From Phoronis australis (taxonomy: Eukaryota; Phoronida; Phoronidae), in contig NMRA01000548.1 of the NCBI GenBank assembly GCA_002633005.1, positions 1 to 64,000 of the forward strand: a stretch of DNA of 64,000 nucleotides, in the 5' to 3' direction. The position numbers and the translations under genes are program-made. The notes under the pieces are model-generated. The model was not told where the DNA came from. It made no database searches and saw only the letters and a list, made by a program, of their open reading frames with translations. Every line of letters starts with the position of its first letter. The stretch's first letter is position 1. Shown here piece after piece: positions 13,401 to 25,349 of this stretch.

Positions 13401-16400
13401 AGTTAACACTTAACTGTAACATGACAAGTTTCAAGAATGGGCAAAAATGAAAAAAACACCCAGACATGCACATATGCAAGGAATATCCGCCTGCAGCTAT
13501 AAGGGAAACTTAGGTACATTCAGTCAAGTAAAAATTCTTTACATAGCCACACTCTGGACAGTAAATTGTCGATGAAACAACAAACCTCGTTTTCAGACCA
13601 GAGACTACACAGAAGCTTATTTTGTATCAGAGCAAAAACAACAATAAACTCCTCACTAAGAACATGAATAACAGACAATTTACGTTTCAGAACTTTGCAT
13701 GTGAACCTTTAAACAACTATTCCGTCCACACAATACCTTGGAGATCTGTTCTCGTCCCGGTCATCGCTGCTCCCACCAGAGTCTTGTATCTTCAGCAATG
13801 ACTCCATCTTGTCTACCGATTCAATGATGTTCATCAGACGCTGTAGACAAGCCTGTAATGAAGAGAAGTGTTAGCTAAAAAATATAGTTGGTTCTGGTCT
13901 CTAACTGCACTCATTTTGAGACCTGTGCTCACCAATTAAAAAAACACCCAGCTGCATCAATTTCAGCCAAGATCAGGTGTCGTTATTTTTTTTGAAAAGC
14001 TGCACAGTTGTGATAAGCAATGCTTTAAAGGAATGTTTACTGATGCAATGTAGTCACTTGTCAAAACAAGGTTCACGGTGGTTTTAAGCCCTTTAAAGGT
14101 AGTTCTAGAGTACTACAACCTTTTTCTCTCTGATCTGTCGCCGTTGTTCCAGTTTCTCTTGTATTGCAGCTATGGCCTCATCCATTGATGTCTGCACACT
14201 CTGGGAGAAGGCAATAAAACAGAATAGGTATCAACATGTTAAACCTAGTCAATGAAATATGAGCAGACGGCGCTTTATAATAAAAATAATTGTATTAGCA
14301 TACCAGTGATGCACTTTAGTTCAGCCTATGTTATACAAATACGAAACACGTCATTAATTTAAAAAAGACCTTGGATATGATTACTCAAGTCATAAAAAAA
14401 TGTATCAATTTCAGTATTCTCAAAAATACAAACAACACAATTTCCCCCAATGTCCTTAAAAGAAGAGTTTCAGGTATCATTAAGAATTCACAATATCTAC
14501 ATAATAAATTACAAAATGATAACATAAGCACCGAATAGTATGACTGATTTCCCGCACATTTTCAAAAAATCTACCAACTTTTAGATGTTTCAAATGAGTG
14601 AGAATCATAACCCAAAGCAACATAAAACAAACGAGTCATCTCGTTGACAATCCATGTGCAAGTTCTACTTACAAGAACTTCTTCTTTTAACTGACCCAGA
14701 GGAGTGGTCAAATTTCCAATGGCCTTGTCCATCCCCACCTGCAACAACAAAATGCCCAAATTTTAGAGAACAGTAGTCTGCATAGAATAGCTAAAAACAT
14801 TACCAACTGAATACAAAGCATTTGTGTTAAAATTTTTACAAGGCATTCTAAGAAGTTCTTAAATACACCAGACTGCAACCACTAGTTCCCACACACACAG
14901 ACTTTGCTTGCAGTTTTAAAGCGAATGTTTTCCAGGAAATCTGGAATGTTTTACCTTCACAGATATTATGAAACAAACCTAGATTATAAAAGAATCGTCG
15001 TCTGTCACCTTCAAAAATATCGGCAAACACAAATTGCAGAAATCTGTTGTTAAATAACGCCACTTAGAATGCACAGCAGACAATCATCTTTTAAAATTCC
15101 TTACGTGTGCCCCTTGACTTAATGTTGTATGCAAATTAGTTCCATTGATGAGATACTTAGGGGGTTCCCCAGTTGATGTTCAGATGTAATTTACAGTAGG
15201 CTCATGAATTAACGATGGTGCCATCTAATTAAGACTGATCATCAAAAATACAGAATTTTTGTTAAATACTACGGACATATTATGCAAATCGATCCATTTC
15301 ATGATGAGAAAGACAGCTACTATTATTTGCTTCATTTGACATTGCAACTACCAAAGATAAGTTTAGATTTACAAAAACGTATGACAAATTGTGATCCCCA
15401 AAGTTTCTCCCTGTATCGACGTGGTGCAAATACTTATTTACCAATAATCACGTGTCTAAGGTACACACTCTTAAGAGTGATTTATAATCTTCAACTAAGC
15501 ATCTAAGGCCAAAAAGTATAGCTGGTTCTGGTCTGAAAGTTGATGAAGTGATGTATGTTGTTTAGTTGTACAGGGGCCTGTTCCAACAAAAAGAACTTAG
15601 CTAAGACAAATCTTAAATTTTAGTAAATTTTAGGATAAAACTTAAATTTGTCTCAACACCGTTTCAAGAAAGAGATCTTCAGTTTGACTGATGGATTTGA
15701 TATCAGTCTTGCCTAAATTCTGACTGTCTTACCAGATGTAGAAATTTCGAATTTTGGAGTTAAGAACAACCAAAAATGAACTTAAGTCATTTTCTTGGAA
15801 CGGGCCCCATATTTCCAAATTCAGCTTATAGCAGCTTCAGTGGTGCAACTGGTTGTATTGAAGCTGACTAGAAAGATGCATTGCGTAGCTCTTTTGAAAA
15901 AGGATTGAGCATTTGCTCAACATGTTGCAAGCTGGTGCCTTGTTCCTTTTTTAAGCAGCGAGCAGCGCAGGTTTCTAAATGAGATGGACGTAGATAAAAA
16001 TCAAAGATGCTTTTAGGCCTGTACCCTTTACATATATCCGAGACAATCGGGATTTAATGACTTCCGATCCAAGAATTTAGTGAGGCCACCATTAATCATA
16101 ATAAGCACTGTTAACTTCATAAACTTAGGATGATTAAAACAAAACAAAACAAAATCAAAAAATCATTTCTCAACTTTACATGATGCCATTATAATTGACC
16201 GTGATAAAACTTTTCAATTGGCACATGCTTTTTCCTTGAGGTGAATGATACCAAAATATGCATATCCCATGCAAACATGTCATCCATAGAATGTTAAACT
16301 AGCATAAAACCAGGCAGAATTACCAAATTTGTTGAGAGGTTGACAAAGTCTGCATAGTCCTTGTTGATTAACTCTATCATAGCACTCTTCAGTACTTTGA

Positions 16401-16485
16401 GGTAGATTCCAAGATCATCTCGAAGGGTTTCCATGGAGACACGCCTCCGACACTCCATAAGAAAGTGGTCCACATCGAAGTCATC
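4305..16485 (-). CDS. COG2: Conserved oligomeric Golgi complex subunit 2 (16 exons found, N-terminal exon(s) apart)
   Basis: Coding exons, 5' to 3' on the minus strand: 16485-16324, 14738-14673, 14200-14120, 13852-13737, 13168-13063, 12726-12547, 11893-11766, 11239-11119, 10032-9893, 9196-8965, 8200-8054, 7122-7041, 6666-6521, 5530-5394, 5147-4979, 4400-4305. All junctions are GT..AG and every phase agrees, giving 703 codons with the stop. Landmarks shared with human COG2 (738 residues): DFDVDHF, INKDYADFVNLSTNL, VGMDKA, LRTYATIDKT.DAE, ERQCGSQASVKRLR, LPVYFQI, PRLYRKTN, LTSVKKMEDSLKRLK and MSDDDKIRLQ. Known role: lobe A subunit of the COG tethering complex on the cytosolic face of the Golgi, needed for retrograde vesicle capture and glycosyltransferase recycling. 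Only the extreme N-terminus is unsettled. No frameshift or in-frame stop was seen, so the gene looks intact. Confidence 0.97.
4979..5147 (-). CDS. COG2: COG2 exon (SVKKMEDSLKRLK and MSDDDKIRLQ)
   Basis: 169 bases. YLSITSDVLTSVKKMEDSLK and MSDDDKIRLQ are near-identical to human. Acceptor ttttattcag, donor gtaactcttg. Confidence 0.98.
5394..5530 (-). CDS. COG2: COG2 exon (VPTKPSTYISSLLKPL block)
   Basis: 137 bases. VPTKPSTYISSLLKPLQLF matches human VPTTASSYVDSALKPLFQL. Acceptor cttactgccag, donor gtgagtatc. Confidence 0.95.
6521..6666 (-). CDS. COG2: COG2 exon (IPRLYRKTNRE block)
   Basis: 146 bases, first completing an Ala codon. VSDIPRLYRKTNRE matches human LEVPRLYRRTNKE. Acceptor caacttttag, donor gtacgtgtc. 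Confidence 0.95.
7041..7122 (-). CDS. COG2: COG2 exon (LPEFFEKTVHPLL block)
   Basis: 82 bases. LPEFFEKTVHPLLDGVGFK matches human LPELLEIIKPKLEMIGFK. Acceptor tattttcag, donor gtacatg. Confidence 0.94.
7850..7932 (-). repeat. tRNA-derived SINE (head), in a COG2 intron
   Basis: On the minus strand the head reads GGAGGCAGTGTGGCCTAGTG (A-box-like TGGCCTAGTG). About 50 bases later comes GTGTTCGAGTCCC, a good RNA polymerase III B box. The body continues to about 7810. The head closely resembles the copy at 12200-12282. Confidence 0.7.
8054..8200 (-). CDS. COG2: COG2 exon (low-complexity linker)
   Basis: 49 codons, Ser/Thr/Gln-rich, poorly conserved as in human, then TTGQLVSLIVDTENI, which aligns with RTQLVYVVADLDKL. 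Acceptor ttattcgtag, donor gtaagc. Confidence 0.9.
8965..9196 (-). CDS. COG2: COG2 exon (RFQEIAGALESSL block)
   Basis: 232 bases. FQEIAGALESSL and HRFWKLTLQMISRY match human FREIAGSLEAAL and HRLWRLTLQILARY. Acceptor ggtcttccag, donor gtgtgtgg. Confidence 0.96.
9893..10032 (-). CDS. COG2: COG2 exon (ERQCGSQASVKRLR block)
   Basis: 140 bases between acceptor tatttcag and donor gtgagaac. Contains FERQCGSQASVKRLRSHPSY then WSLPVYFQI, the strongest single match to human COG2 in the gene. Confidence 0.98.
11119..11239 (-). CDS. COG2: COG2 exon (GYDFIVNAVWPEIV block)
   Basis: 121 bases between acceptor ccacag and donor gtgagt. GYDFIVNAVWPEIV matches human GYDFLVNSVWPQIV; the exon ends at ..VFHH. 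Confidence 0.96.
11766..11893 (-). CDS. COG2: COG2 exon (FIRSNPQGLKGMF block)
   Basis: 128 bases. VITEEFIRSNPQGLKGMFAK matches human VIIEQFVESHPNGLQVMYNK. Acceptor tttctag; ends in phase 2 at donor gtttgcattg. Confidence 0.94.
12200..12282 (-). repeat. tRNA-derived SINE (head), in a COG2 intron
   Basis: The minus strand has GAGGAGACAGTATGGCTCAG (A-box-like TGGCTCAGTGG) and, downstream, GGGTTGAAATCC (B-box-like). The tail 'ctttctcctcag' resembles the other intronic copy, so the two are one family in the same orientation as COG2. Confidence 0.65.
12547..12726 (-). CDS. COG2: COG2 exon (LRTYATIDKT block)
   Basis: 60 codons in phase 0, containing LRQCLRTYATIDKTKDAENL, almost identical to human. 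The donor gtatgt follows ..KPFMED. Confidence 0.97.
13063..13168 (-). CDS. COG2: COG2 exon (ERVATQFNKLQFYV block)
   Basis: 106 bases. Completes a Ser codon, then 35 codons that match human LLTGQILERIATEFNQLQFH. The donor is gtaagtggtgg. Confidence 0.95.
13737..13852 (-). CDS. COG2: COG2 exon (coiled coil and acidic linker)
   Basis: 116 bases. Starts ACLQRLMNIIESVDKMESLL, matching the human VLRLIQVIRSVEKIEKIL segment, then a Ser/Asp-rich linker. Ends in phase 2 at donor gtattgtg. Confidence 0.93.
14120..14200 (-). CDS. COG2: COG2 exon (coiled-coil segment)
   Basis: 27 codons rich in E, Q, K and R (EAIAAIQEKLEQRRQIREKK), as expected of the coiled-coil region. The acceptor is cttctcccag. The donor is gttgtagtac, GT but far from the consensus; the phase fit to the next exon supports it. 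Confidence 0.9.
14673..14738 (-). CDS. COG2: COG2 exon (VGMDKA block)
   Basis: 22 codons, VGMDKAIGNLTTPLGQLKEE plus VL, between an acceptor ending in ag and donor gtaagtag. It continues NLSTNL without a phase break. Confidence 0.95.
15573..15808. mobile_element. MITE-like element with GGGGCC..GTTCCAA terminal inverted repeats
   Basis: The left end ggggcctgttccaa (15573-15586) is the inverse of the right end ttggaacgggcccc (15795-15808), with one mismatch. The 236-base interior has no ORF, as in a non-autonomous DNA transposon. It lies in the COG2 intron between the exons at 16324 and 14738. Confidence 0.7.
16324..16485 (-). CDS. COG2: COG2 exon: N-terminal COG2 domain
   Basis: 54 codons in phase 0 after acceptor gttttag. 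Starts DDFDVDHFLMECRRR and ends DYADFVNLSTNL at donor gtaattctg. This is the most conserved block of the family. Confidence 0.96.
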
Positions 16486-18548
16486 CTAAAACAAGGGAAA
16501 GAAGTTTCTAAATTCGAAAGTGAATTAGATGAGAATTTATTAGGATACTGCAGGATAAACACTGCATTCCTGAACTGGACTCCACGTGGGCTTATATTGG
16601 GAGAAGTAACCTCACCACCACTTGAGCAGAAAAGTACCCTCCCCCACACTTGAGCATAGACAGACTGCGAAAGGATTCCTTGGTTTAGGACATCGAGTGG
16701 TGTGTAGGTTGAATTTTATTTTGTCAAATTTCTAAACATACCGATAAAGAAAATCACGCTTCATGGTTAGCATGGTTTCAATGATACAAAAATCTCCAAA
16801 CCTTTGATAAATTTTTAAGGATACGATAGCACCAATAAAGCGAATCTTTAAAAATTTTGGAAGAGGGAGTTTCAGCAATAATTTTGTAGAACTTTTACGT
16901 TTAGAAACATAAGCACCTACAAACATTATGTAAACTCCTGGATATTTCCATACCATTTTTTCGGAAAGATGGAAACTGATGCATGTGTACCTCAGAGTAG
17001 ACTAATGTGCAATACTGAGCCATCCTGCCACCTGGTGACAGGATATTTTTTGTGTTTATGGTATCCCTCACTCCATTGGGCAAAGGAGGGTTCTACCCGA
17101 GATCCATAGAAAGGTCATTGAATAAGACAGGTCCACAGAGTCCAAAACAAAATTTGTACCTTCAATCAAAAAATAAACACTGATTTATATCGGTAAGCAA
17201 CACATTTAACCGATAAACTGTAAAAGTAATTCAGTCATAAACTTCAAAACCATATTTCAAAGTTCTGTTTTCAAGTGGTATGACATCATCTACATTGCCA
17301 GCTAGGTATAGCTGCATGTAAACTAGTGTCAGTGGTCAATCTCTTGCATCAGACTTCAGCTTTTGTAACAAAGAAGTCAGATGTCAAAAACCACAGCAGT
17401 ATGCTTCTGACATGGGCACAGCATGCACAATTTGCTCAGTTATTGTGTTTGGAAATTGACACCTTTTGGGAGGCGATGACAGCTTCGCTGAAGAAAAATT
17501 TCTTCAGAATTTCAGGTTCGCTGGTACTAAAAGAAGTAAAAGTTCTAATAAAGTACAACCACTTATGGTAATTTATTGTGAACTGTCCAAACATGCAAAA
17601 AAGTGGATTGAAGAATTGGCGAAATCAGAATGTGGCTAACAGATGGAGCTCTGTTTCCCGGTGCTCAAAGTTGATGCAAATGGTGGAGTGCCCCACAAAT
17701 TTAATTGCAGAATAACTGAGCAACGGTGATATTTTTAACCCGGTAACTGAGTCAGCCTAGTCAACGAAGAGTGTAGTTTTTAAGGGAATTAACTTTGTGT
17801 CGTATTTCACTTTGCTCAGTTTTTACCTAGGTGATCCAAGGCAGTATATTTATTATTCTAAGGCTGCGGTTTACAGTGCTCAGCAACTCCTACTTTTATA
17901 CCACCTAGGGAAGGGCCACATGTAGAGTCAACAAACAATAAACAAATGAAAACTATTCAACAGTGGGTGTGGTGTTTATCCAATATTCTAAACATTTTAC
18001 TGCATTCTCTAGCATGCAGTGCATTCCACTACTAGTTATTACATCATAAGGGCAGGGCTGCACTTAGTTAATGACACCTATAAATCTGAGTATTGACACC
18101 TTCAGGAATGCCAAATTCACAAAAGTTTCAAACAATACAAATCTTTTTAAAACTATTGCTAACCTCCCCCCACCCCCTTGCACTTGGCTGGCTAAAAAGG
18201 CAAGTCAAATTAATTAGGCCTTTTACTATCATAAAATCTGTCTCACAATTCCTTACTGTGACAAGATTCTATATCTGTTACCAACAAGAAAATCAAAATC
18301 ATCAGCAATTCAAGAAAATGCTTCTCAGAGATTATAGGGTGGGATAACTCTAAAATTGCGAATTCAACAATGGCACATGTACACATTACCTGTGACTTGA
18401 GTTGATTACGGAAATGGAGTATTATCATAAGGAGAAAGCAAAAATCCTAATTTGATTTTTGTTTTTCAGCCACGTAAACAGAGAGAAATGCAGCTTTAAC
18501 AAGAAAAATTTAAACTTTGGAAAATATGACAGGACATTTGGAAGATCA

Positions 18549-18711
18549 CAGGTGGATCCAGGGGGGTCAAGGAAGTCCGGGCCTCCTTTTTCCCTTGATC
18601 TTAGTGACATCAAATCAAGAATTTTCATTTTTTGTTGACTTGGACGTCCCTTTGTTTTTAAAAAATCCTAGATCCGACACCCCCTTTTCAAAAATCCTGG
18701 ATCCGCCCCTG
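18549..18711. mobile_element. MITE-like element, 'GGATCC' terminal inverted repeats
   Basis: The left end (aggtggatccagggggg) pairs with the right end, whose complement is caggggcggatccaggattt. The interior repeats 'aaaatcctggatccg' fragments. Related copies lie at 59343-59499 and 31768-31932. Confidence 0.6.
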
Positions 18712-19440
18712 TTGATAAATTGTACATTGTCTTCCTACATTGTTTCAATAAAGACTGCAAAAATGCTTATTAGAGTTCGTACTGCTTCTGTTATTCTACC
18801 AAAAACTACGACTAGAGAGCGTATTTCATAAGAGTTGGTGTCATAGAACAAATTTCAGGTCTTGTATGACTTTATGGACCAGCTTTACGCTCTGGTGACA
18901 GTTTTTCAAACAAGGCTTCTGTCTGGTTTTCTCATTGTCGCTGGTAAAAATAACCATGATTAGCTTAGCAGGCTTTTAAAGGGCTATAACCCTGTCTTCC
19001 ATCACAAAAATCACCTTTTGATTTGGACCACTTACCGTTCAGAAATTGGTCTTGAATTGTTCCTTTATTAGTTAAATTAAAGGTAATTTCAGGGTTCAGA
19101 AAAAATGTTATTGCTCAGGACCTGGCTCTATAAGCTGGCTTGTCAGAGAATGACATTTATGCGCAGAGCAAATGAACTCATTTCCTTGCAAACCTCATCT
19201 AAGTAAAGAACAAGACTAGTAAGTGCTATAGCAAAGTTTCTGTGAATAAAACGCAAGTTACATAAAATGAAAACGAAATATGATATTTTAAGAAATAGGA
19301 TTTTTGAGATTTCATCTTATTAAACACCAAATAAAATTCAGCCAGGTTTTTGATACCGATGTTTTGCAACGGATTCACCTTTTTTCTGTTAAATTTTACT
19401 AGAAAGGCTTGCTTACATACAATTAAAAATCAATTGGTAC

Positions 19441-20736
19441 AACGCTAACAACATAAAGAGTTGATATCCGACTACCATGTGCAAATGCATACAGCACAGA
19501 CACAAGGGATGGACACAATAAACATTCCCACTGGAGGGTGCAAGGCAAGCACTCTCAAAATAGCATCCAGGGGGTGGAAAGCAAGTCAGAATCGCTCCCC
19601 TCAACAGGCACACACCTGCCATCTTTCGTCACAATTCTTCACACAGTTTGGAGGAGCTTGTTGTTTGCTTCATAGTAACCTATTCACCAAATTTCATGAA
19701 CATCCATCAAAGAACTTGATAGGCAAAGAGAAACAAAATTGCCACTAGGGAACTCTACGTTAGTCAGATTTGACTCGAAAACCCAAAATCCACTTAAGTA
19801 GTACTTTCCCCAATAAACGCATTACACATTTCATTATGAGGAAAGTGATAGATATTGAACTACAGGCAAAAAACAAAATTGTCACTAGGGAGTGCTACAG
19901 TAGTCGGACCTGTTTGAAAATCATCATCAGCCCATACACTTCCTAGACAAAACACAATAGCCAATTTTCCTAATGATCTTTTTAGATCCATTTGGCCGAT
20001 GGAGAAGTTGATGCTAAAAACCGCACTCAAATAATTAACATAAAATGGCTATTAGGCGGCATACAATAGGTCAAATCCATACAGAAATACAAAAATACAA
20101 CGGATACATCGTCTCATTAATAGAAACCTATTTGATAAATTTCATGAAAATCTGCTACAGACCTCTGAAGATACAGAGATAACAAAAAAAATTAAAATTC
20201 CCACCAGGGGGAAAATGGTTGACATATAGGAAGCAGTTGTTGTCCATTGCTAAGTCCCGCAAAAATAAACTTGCCAAATTTAAGAAAGATCCTGCACAGG
20301 TTTGAGTAGGAACAGCTGTGGACATGAAAAACAAAACTGCCACTAGGTGTCACAGCAGTCAAAGGCATACAAAAATCATTGCCAGCCAAGCTCTTCCCAT
20401 TCTGCAAAAACAGACTCCAAAACAGTAAAACTGGCCACTAGGTGATGCAGGATATGGTGAATCTATCCAAAAGCAAGAGGGTGGCATAGTCACCTAACGT
20501 CAATTTTTCGAGAAAATCTGCAGAGGAATTCTGCAGATACAGTGGCAAATATAAAAAACTAAAATCACCACGTACGTATGTGCATAAAAATTGATGTCTA
20601 CAGGCTTTCTACTTTCAGAAATAAATGCATAAGTTAATAAAGTCATTTTCTGTAGATTTGCAGACATTTGAATAAAAGCAAAAACTTCTAACTGAGGTCG
20701 TACAATCCTAAGGTTCTTCATGGATCCTCAAGAAAA
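19441..20736 (+). repeat. First copy of a gap-associated near-identical duplication
   Basis: Starts aacgctaacaacataaagag and runs to a single n at 20737, where the same sequence restarts. The two copies differ by scattered substitutions and small indels. Each carries several copies of the 'gccactaggg...gctacagtagtcgg' module. See the paired entry and the finding on contig overlap. Confidence 0.9.
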
Positions 20737-20737
20737 N

Positions 20738-22073
20738 AACGCTAACAACATAAAGAGTTGATATGCGACTACCATGTGCAAATGCATACAGCACAGACAC
20801 AAGGGATGGCCACAATAAACATTCCCACTGGAGGGTGCAAGGCAAGCACTCTCAAAATAGCATCCAGGGAGTGGAAAGCAAGTCAGAATCGCTCCCCTCA
20901 ACAGGCACACACCTGCCATCTTTCGTCACAATTCTTCACACAGTTTGGAGGAGCTTGTTGTTTGCTTCATTGTAACCTATTCATCAAATTTCATGAACAT
21001 CCATCAAAGAACTTGATAGGCAAAGAGAAACAAAATTGCCACTAGGGAACTCTACGTTAGTCAGATTTGACTCGAAAACCCAAAATCCACTTAAGTAGTA
21101 CTTTCCCCAATAAACGCATACACATTTCATTATGAGGAAAGTGATAGATATTGAACTACAGGCAAAAAACAAAATTGTCGCTAGGGAGTGCTACAGTAGT
21201 CGGACCTGTTTGAAAATCATCATCAGCCCATACACTTCCTAGACGAAACACAATAGCCAATTTTCCTAATGATCTTTTTAGATCGATTTGGCCGATGGAG
21301 AAGTTGATGCTAAAAACCGCGCTCAAATAATTAACATAAAATGGCTATTAGGCGGCATACAATAGGTCAAATCCATACGGAAATACAAAAATACAACGGA
21401 TACATCGTCTCATTAATAGAAACCTATTTGCTAAATTTCATGAAAATCTGCTACAGACCTCTGAAGATACAGAGATAACAAAAAAAATTAAAATTCCCAC
21501 CAGGGGGAAAATGGTTGACATATAGGAAGCAGTTGTTGTCCATTGCTAAGTCCCGCAAAAATAAACTTGCCAAATTTAAGAAAGATCCTGCACAGGTTTG
21601 AGTAGGAACAGCTGTGGACATGAAAAACAAAACTGCCACTAGGTGTCACAGCAGTCAAAGGCATACAAAAATCATTGCCAGCCAAGCTCTTCCCATTCTT
21701 ACAGTGGTTTGGCCGATAAAGACAGACAGCAAAAACAGACTCGAAAACAGTAAAACTGGCCACTAGGTGAGGCAGGATATGGTGAATCCATCCAAAAGCA
21801 AGAGGGTGGCATAGTCACCTAAATAGAACCTAACGTCAATTTTTTGAGAAAATCTGCAGAGGAATTCTGCAGATACAGTGGCAAATATAAAAAACTAAAA
21901 TCACCACGTACGTATGTGCATAAAAATTGATGTCTACAGGCTTTCTACTTTCAGAAATAAATGGATAAGTTAATAAAGTCATTTTCTGTAGATTTGCAGA
22001 CATTTGAATAAAAGCAAAAACTTCTAACTGAGGTCGTACAATCCTAAGGTTCTTCATGGATCCTCAAGAAAAG
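20738..22073 (+). repeat. Second copy of the duplication at the 20737 gap
   Basis: Begins at the base after the n with aacgctaacaacataaagag and ends at tggatcctcaagaaaa, exactly where the first copy ends. It has extra bases around 21700-21730 (a 'gtttggccgataaagacagac' stretch) that the first copy lacks. Confidence 0.9.
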
Positions 22074-23564
22074 AAAAGGTTGTAAGTCTGGGGTCTCCCC
22101 AACTGACATAATTTTCGAGTTGACCAATTTTGTGTGGTGTCCCTCATTGGAGCTTGATCAGCTTAACAGATAATTTAGCACTGGATTATACCTTCAATAC
22201 CAGTTGAGGCGGTCAGTAAGTATCAACACAACAGTACTGAGTTAGTGTGAATACGTACTTCTGAGGATCGTGTCAAAACCAAATCCATAGTGGTAGTTTT
22301 TACTGTCATGTTAACACATTAATAGCAGTCTTTGAATATTATTCACAAATACAACATTAAACTTAGCCAAGAGCATCAGATATATTCTCGGCAAAACATT
22401 TTTAGTAGCTTCTAATAAAACAAAAATGTTGGAATGTATTCCTAAGTTCACTATAAATCTAGATGACCTACTTACTTAAATTCCGGTTATAAACAAATTA
22501 CAACTTAAACTTGAGAGTTCTTACAACTTAACAGTGTCCAGACATTTTAGACTGCAAGTAACAGATGGCATAAATTGGTCAATTTATGAAAGAAAAGCCA
22601 GGTTAATGAAATACTATAAACTGTGGGTTCTAACTCCCCGTGTTTGTTTAGCAAATTAACCTATTTGTTAAGAAGGCGTCCAGGATCCTGGCGGCAGTAA
22701 TTTGAGGTCAAAACTAGATCACTGACTTAGTAACAGGTTGCTTGATTTCAGCACTTGTTATAGTAAAAAGTTTTAGAAGACAACAAGCACTTCTTACAAT
22801 ATAATTAATTTCCCAAAAGGATTTACTTCCAATGTGTGGAACAAGTACAGCAATATATAGCATTGGATTATAAAGATTTTTAATGTGAAATTCCCATGAT
22901 CTGATCAATAAGGTAACCGACGTCATGCAATCCTGGCAATTCAAGACTAACAAAATGATGAAACTGAATTTAGATTATATAGAAGACTTCATATTGCAGA
23001 AGCTAAAAGGAGCAATTCCATAGTAAAATGACCAAATAAATAAATTATTTTTTAGAAAACACATTCCAGGAACTGGTTCTGCATTGGCAAGACAAGAATT
23101 TTTACAATTCAATCGCAAAATTCCAATAGTTGGAGTTTTCAACATCACAAAACAATGCTCATTGCGCAAAAGTGTAAAATGGTCTTAACCAAGGGCACAT
23201 TGTAACTGTGCAATCATTTTCTAATTTGCAACTGAATTTTTTTTAAAGCAATGTGACTAATTTGCCCCTACGATATTCTCAGAATTCATTAAGCAGTTCT
23301 TATGAACATATCTGGCATCTCCAAGTCCTGACAGAACAGTTTCTTACAATTGTAAACTGCCATCAAAATACTACGGATAATACAAAAAAAAAAGTTTCTT
23401 GGAACTACCCCAGGTCATCATGCTACATACCAGTACTCAAGCTACCAGGCACTAGGCTGAGACTATCCACATGTTTGCCCTGTTACTCAGTGCAACTGGG
23501 CACACCGCTTTTATTAAGAAAACTGTGTTGTTACTATTTCAAAATGTAACATTTACAACGCGTT

Positions 23565-23960
23565 AAAGGTTAAGTGGGACCCTAGAAAAAAGTCCAACTT
23601 TGGCCAACTTCGGAACATCGTATCTCAGAAATGGCTGATCGGATTCACATGAATCTTTCAGATACTATGCTTTATACAGTGTTCCATAAACCGCTATTTG
23701 GAATTGTTTTTAAAACCTATCACTTTTGAATGAGGGTCATCAAAATAGGACCAATGCGATTTTTATGAAAACATTTTAAAGTTGCATAGAACAAAAACAA
23801 AACGAAACTTCAGAAAAATGTAACAGCATTTTTGAGATTTGATCTTACATATCATACAAAATTTGGTCATGTTATTGATCTTGTTGTTTTGCTATGAACA
23901 TGTCTCTTGTTTTTCCTAAATTTTACAAGCAAAGCATGTTACACTGATCAGAAATACCTT
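23565..23960 (+). repeat. Interspersed repeat 'R1', copy 1
   Basis: Shares the core TTTGGTCATGTTATTGAT..GTTG.TTTGCTAT with copies at 62095-62280 (+), and 33780-34030, 35330-35650 and 59015-59290 (-). Its left part (gaccctagaaaaaagtccaa, catcgtatctcagaaatggc) is also shared. No long ORF, so it is non-autonomous or noncoding. Confidence 0.65.
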
Positions 23961-25349
23961 CAAACAAGTACTGTTCTTTATTAACCAGGCATAATAAAAC
24001 AAATCAGTTTTGGTAATAGAAGTTGGACGTAACATGGGCTTCAGATTGCAATGGATTTTGAGCAATTTACTTTACAAATATGCATCCTGATTTCATTGGA
24101 GAAACAATTGTGATTTTACGATTACACGTTTTCTGGGGGTGAACAGAAAGTTGTCAGCACAGCCCGTAGTTGAGTCAACATCTTGACCTTCAATATCTGG
24201 AGCCACTCATGTTTAAGTCAACAAAAATATACATATGGGAGACTGGTTGGGCAAAATATTAATATCTTGTCAACATACTCATAACCAAGCATTAATACTT
24301 GGCTTTCTTTCCCACTTAGCACTGGCTGACACAACACTTAAAAAAGTCTAGATATATTTAGACTCAACTTGGTGCTTACAAGACAAGCAGTCTACACTGG
24401 ACTGTCTGCTAAAGATAGATCTATAAATAGTGCTGTTGTGGGCCAGTGCAGACAAAGCAACAACCAAGGAACTCATTATCAAAATGAGATGAAATTATCA
24501 AATGTACCATTACCATGACTGGAGGAAATGAGAAATGAATGCAGATTTTTATATTAAAATACAGTTTAATGTTGTCTACACTTAACAGCACGATATAAGA
24601 CTGTTTACCCTTGACTAAAACTTTTGATTGAAAGAAAGGAAAGGATACGATTATAACTGGAAATTATGCGGTAAATGCTAGACCTTATGTGTATTTAAAC
24701 GTAAAAGTTTTTGCGTATTAAATCAATATCAACTTCATTTCAACAAAAACTTGTCGACTGGCCCAGATCAATTACCATCCTAGAATGCTGGAACAAGCGA
24801 GTATTCACATCTACTTACGTGGAACTAAGCTACCAGCTGTTGTATAGAAAATAATTACCTCAATTTCTTTAGTGAATGAGGCAACGAAAAGGAATCACAA
24901 TTTTCGGAGTTGTTTACGTTGAAAACCATCGACACACCTTGCTTTCAGGTACAGTTTACATTGTCAATCAAAAAGTGAACAGGATAAGCAGTTCATGTAT
25001 ACTTACACCATCTACAGGCGATGGTCTTCTGCAAACTAGGACCAGCCTGGCCAGCCAGTTGCTCATGACACACAGGTCCCAATTTTTTGCAACATCTTCA
25101 GTTAAATAAAATTTGCTCAGAAATTCAATTTGCTCCACAAATTTAGTGGTACAAAAGTAATTTTGATGGCAGCTGTAACATAATTGCTTTAGTCCAAAAA
25201 AGTTTAGTTTTTAATAATATCAATTTCATTTCAGATTTTATTTGAAAAATGTTTACCCACATCGTTCCATAGCTGAATAAAATAGTTTTGTAAGGGTACT
25301 AAATTGCTCCCCCATCTGTGCGCAGTATAAAAATGGTGAGTTCACGATT

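Noticed and set aside
19441-22073. CRISPR or satellite interpretation of the repeated blocks
   Set aside because: There is one 1.3-kb duplication at an assembly gap, not a series of short repeats with unique spacers; the host is a metazoan.
25007-25066. Minus-strand MSNWLARLVLVCRRP.. ending at a perfect donor gtaagtat, considered as COG2 exon 1
   Set aside because: No similarity to the COG2 N-terminus; the 28451-28486 segment fits the family better.
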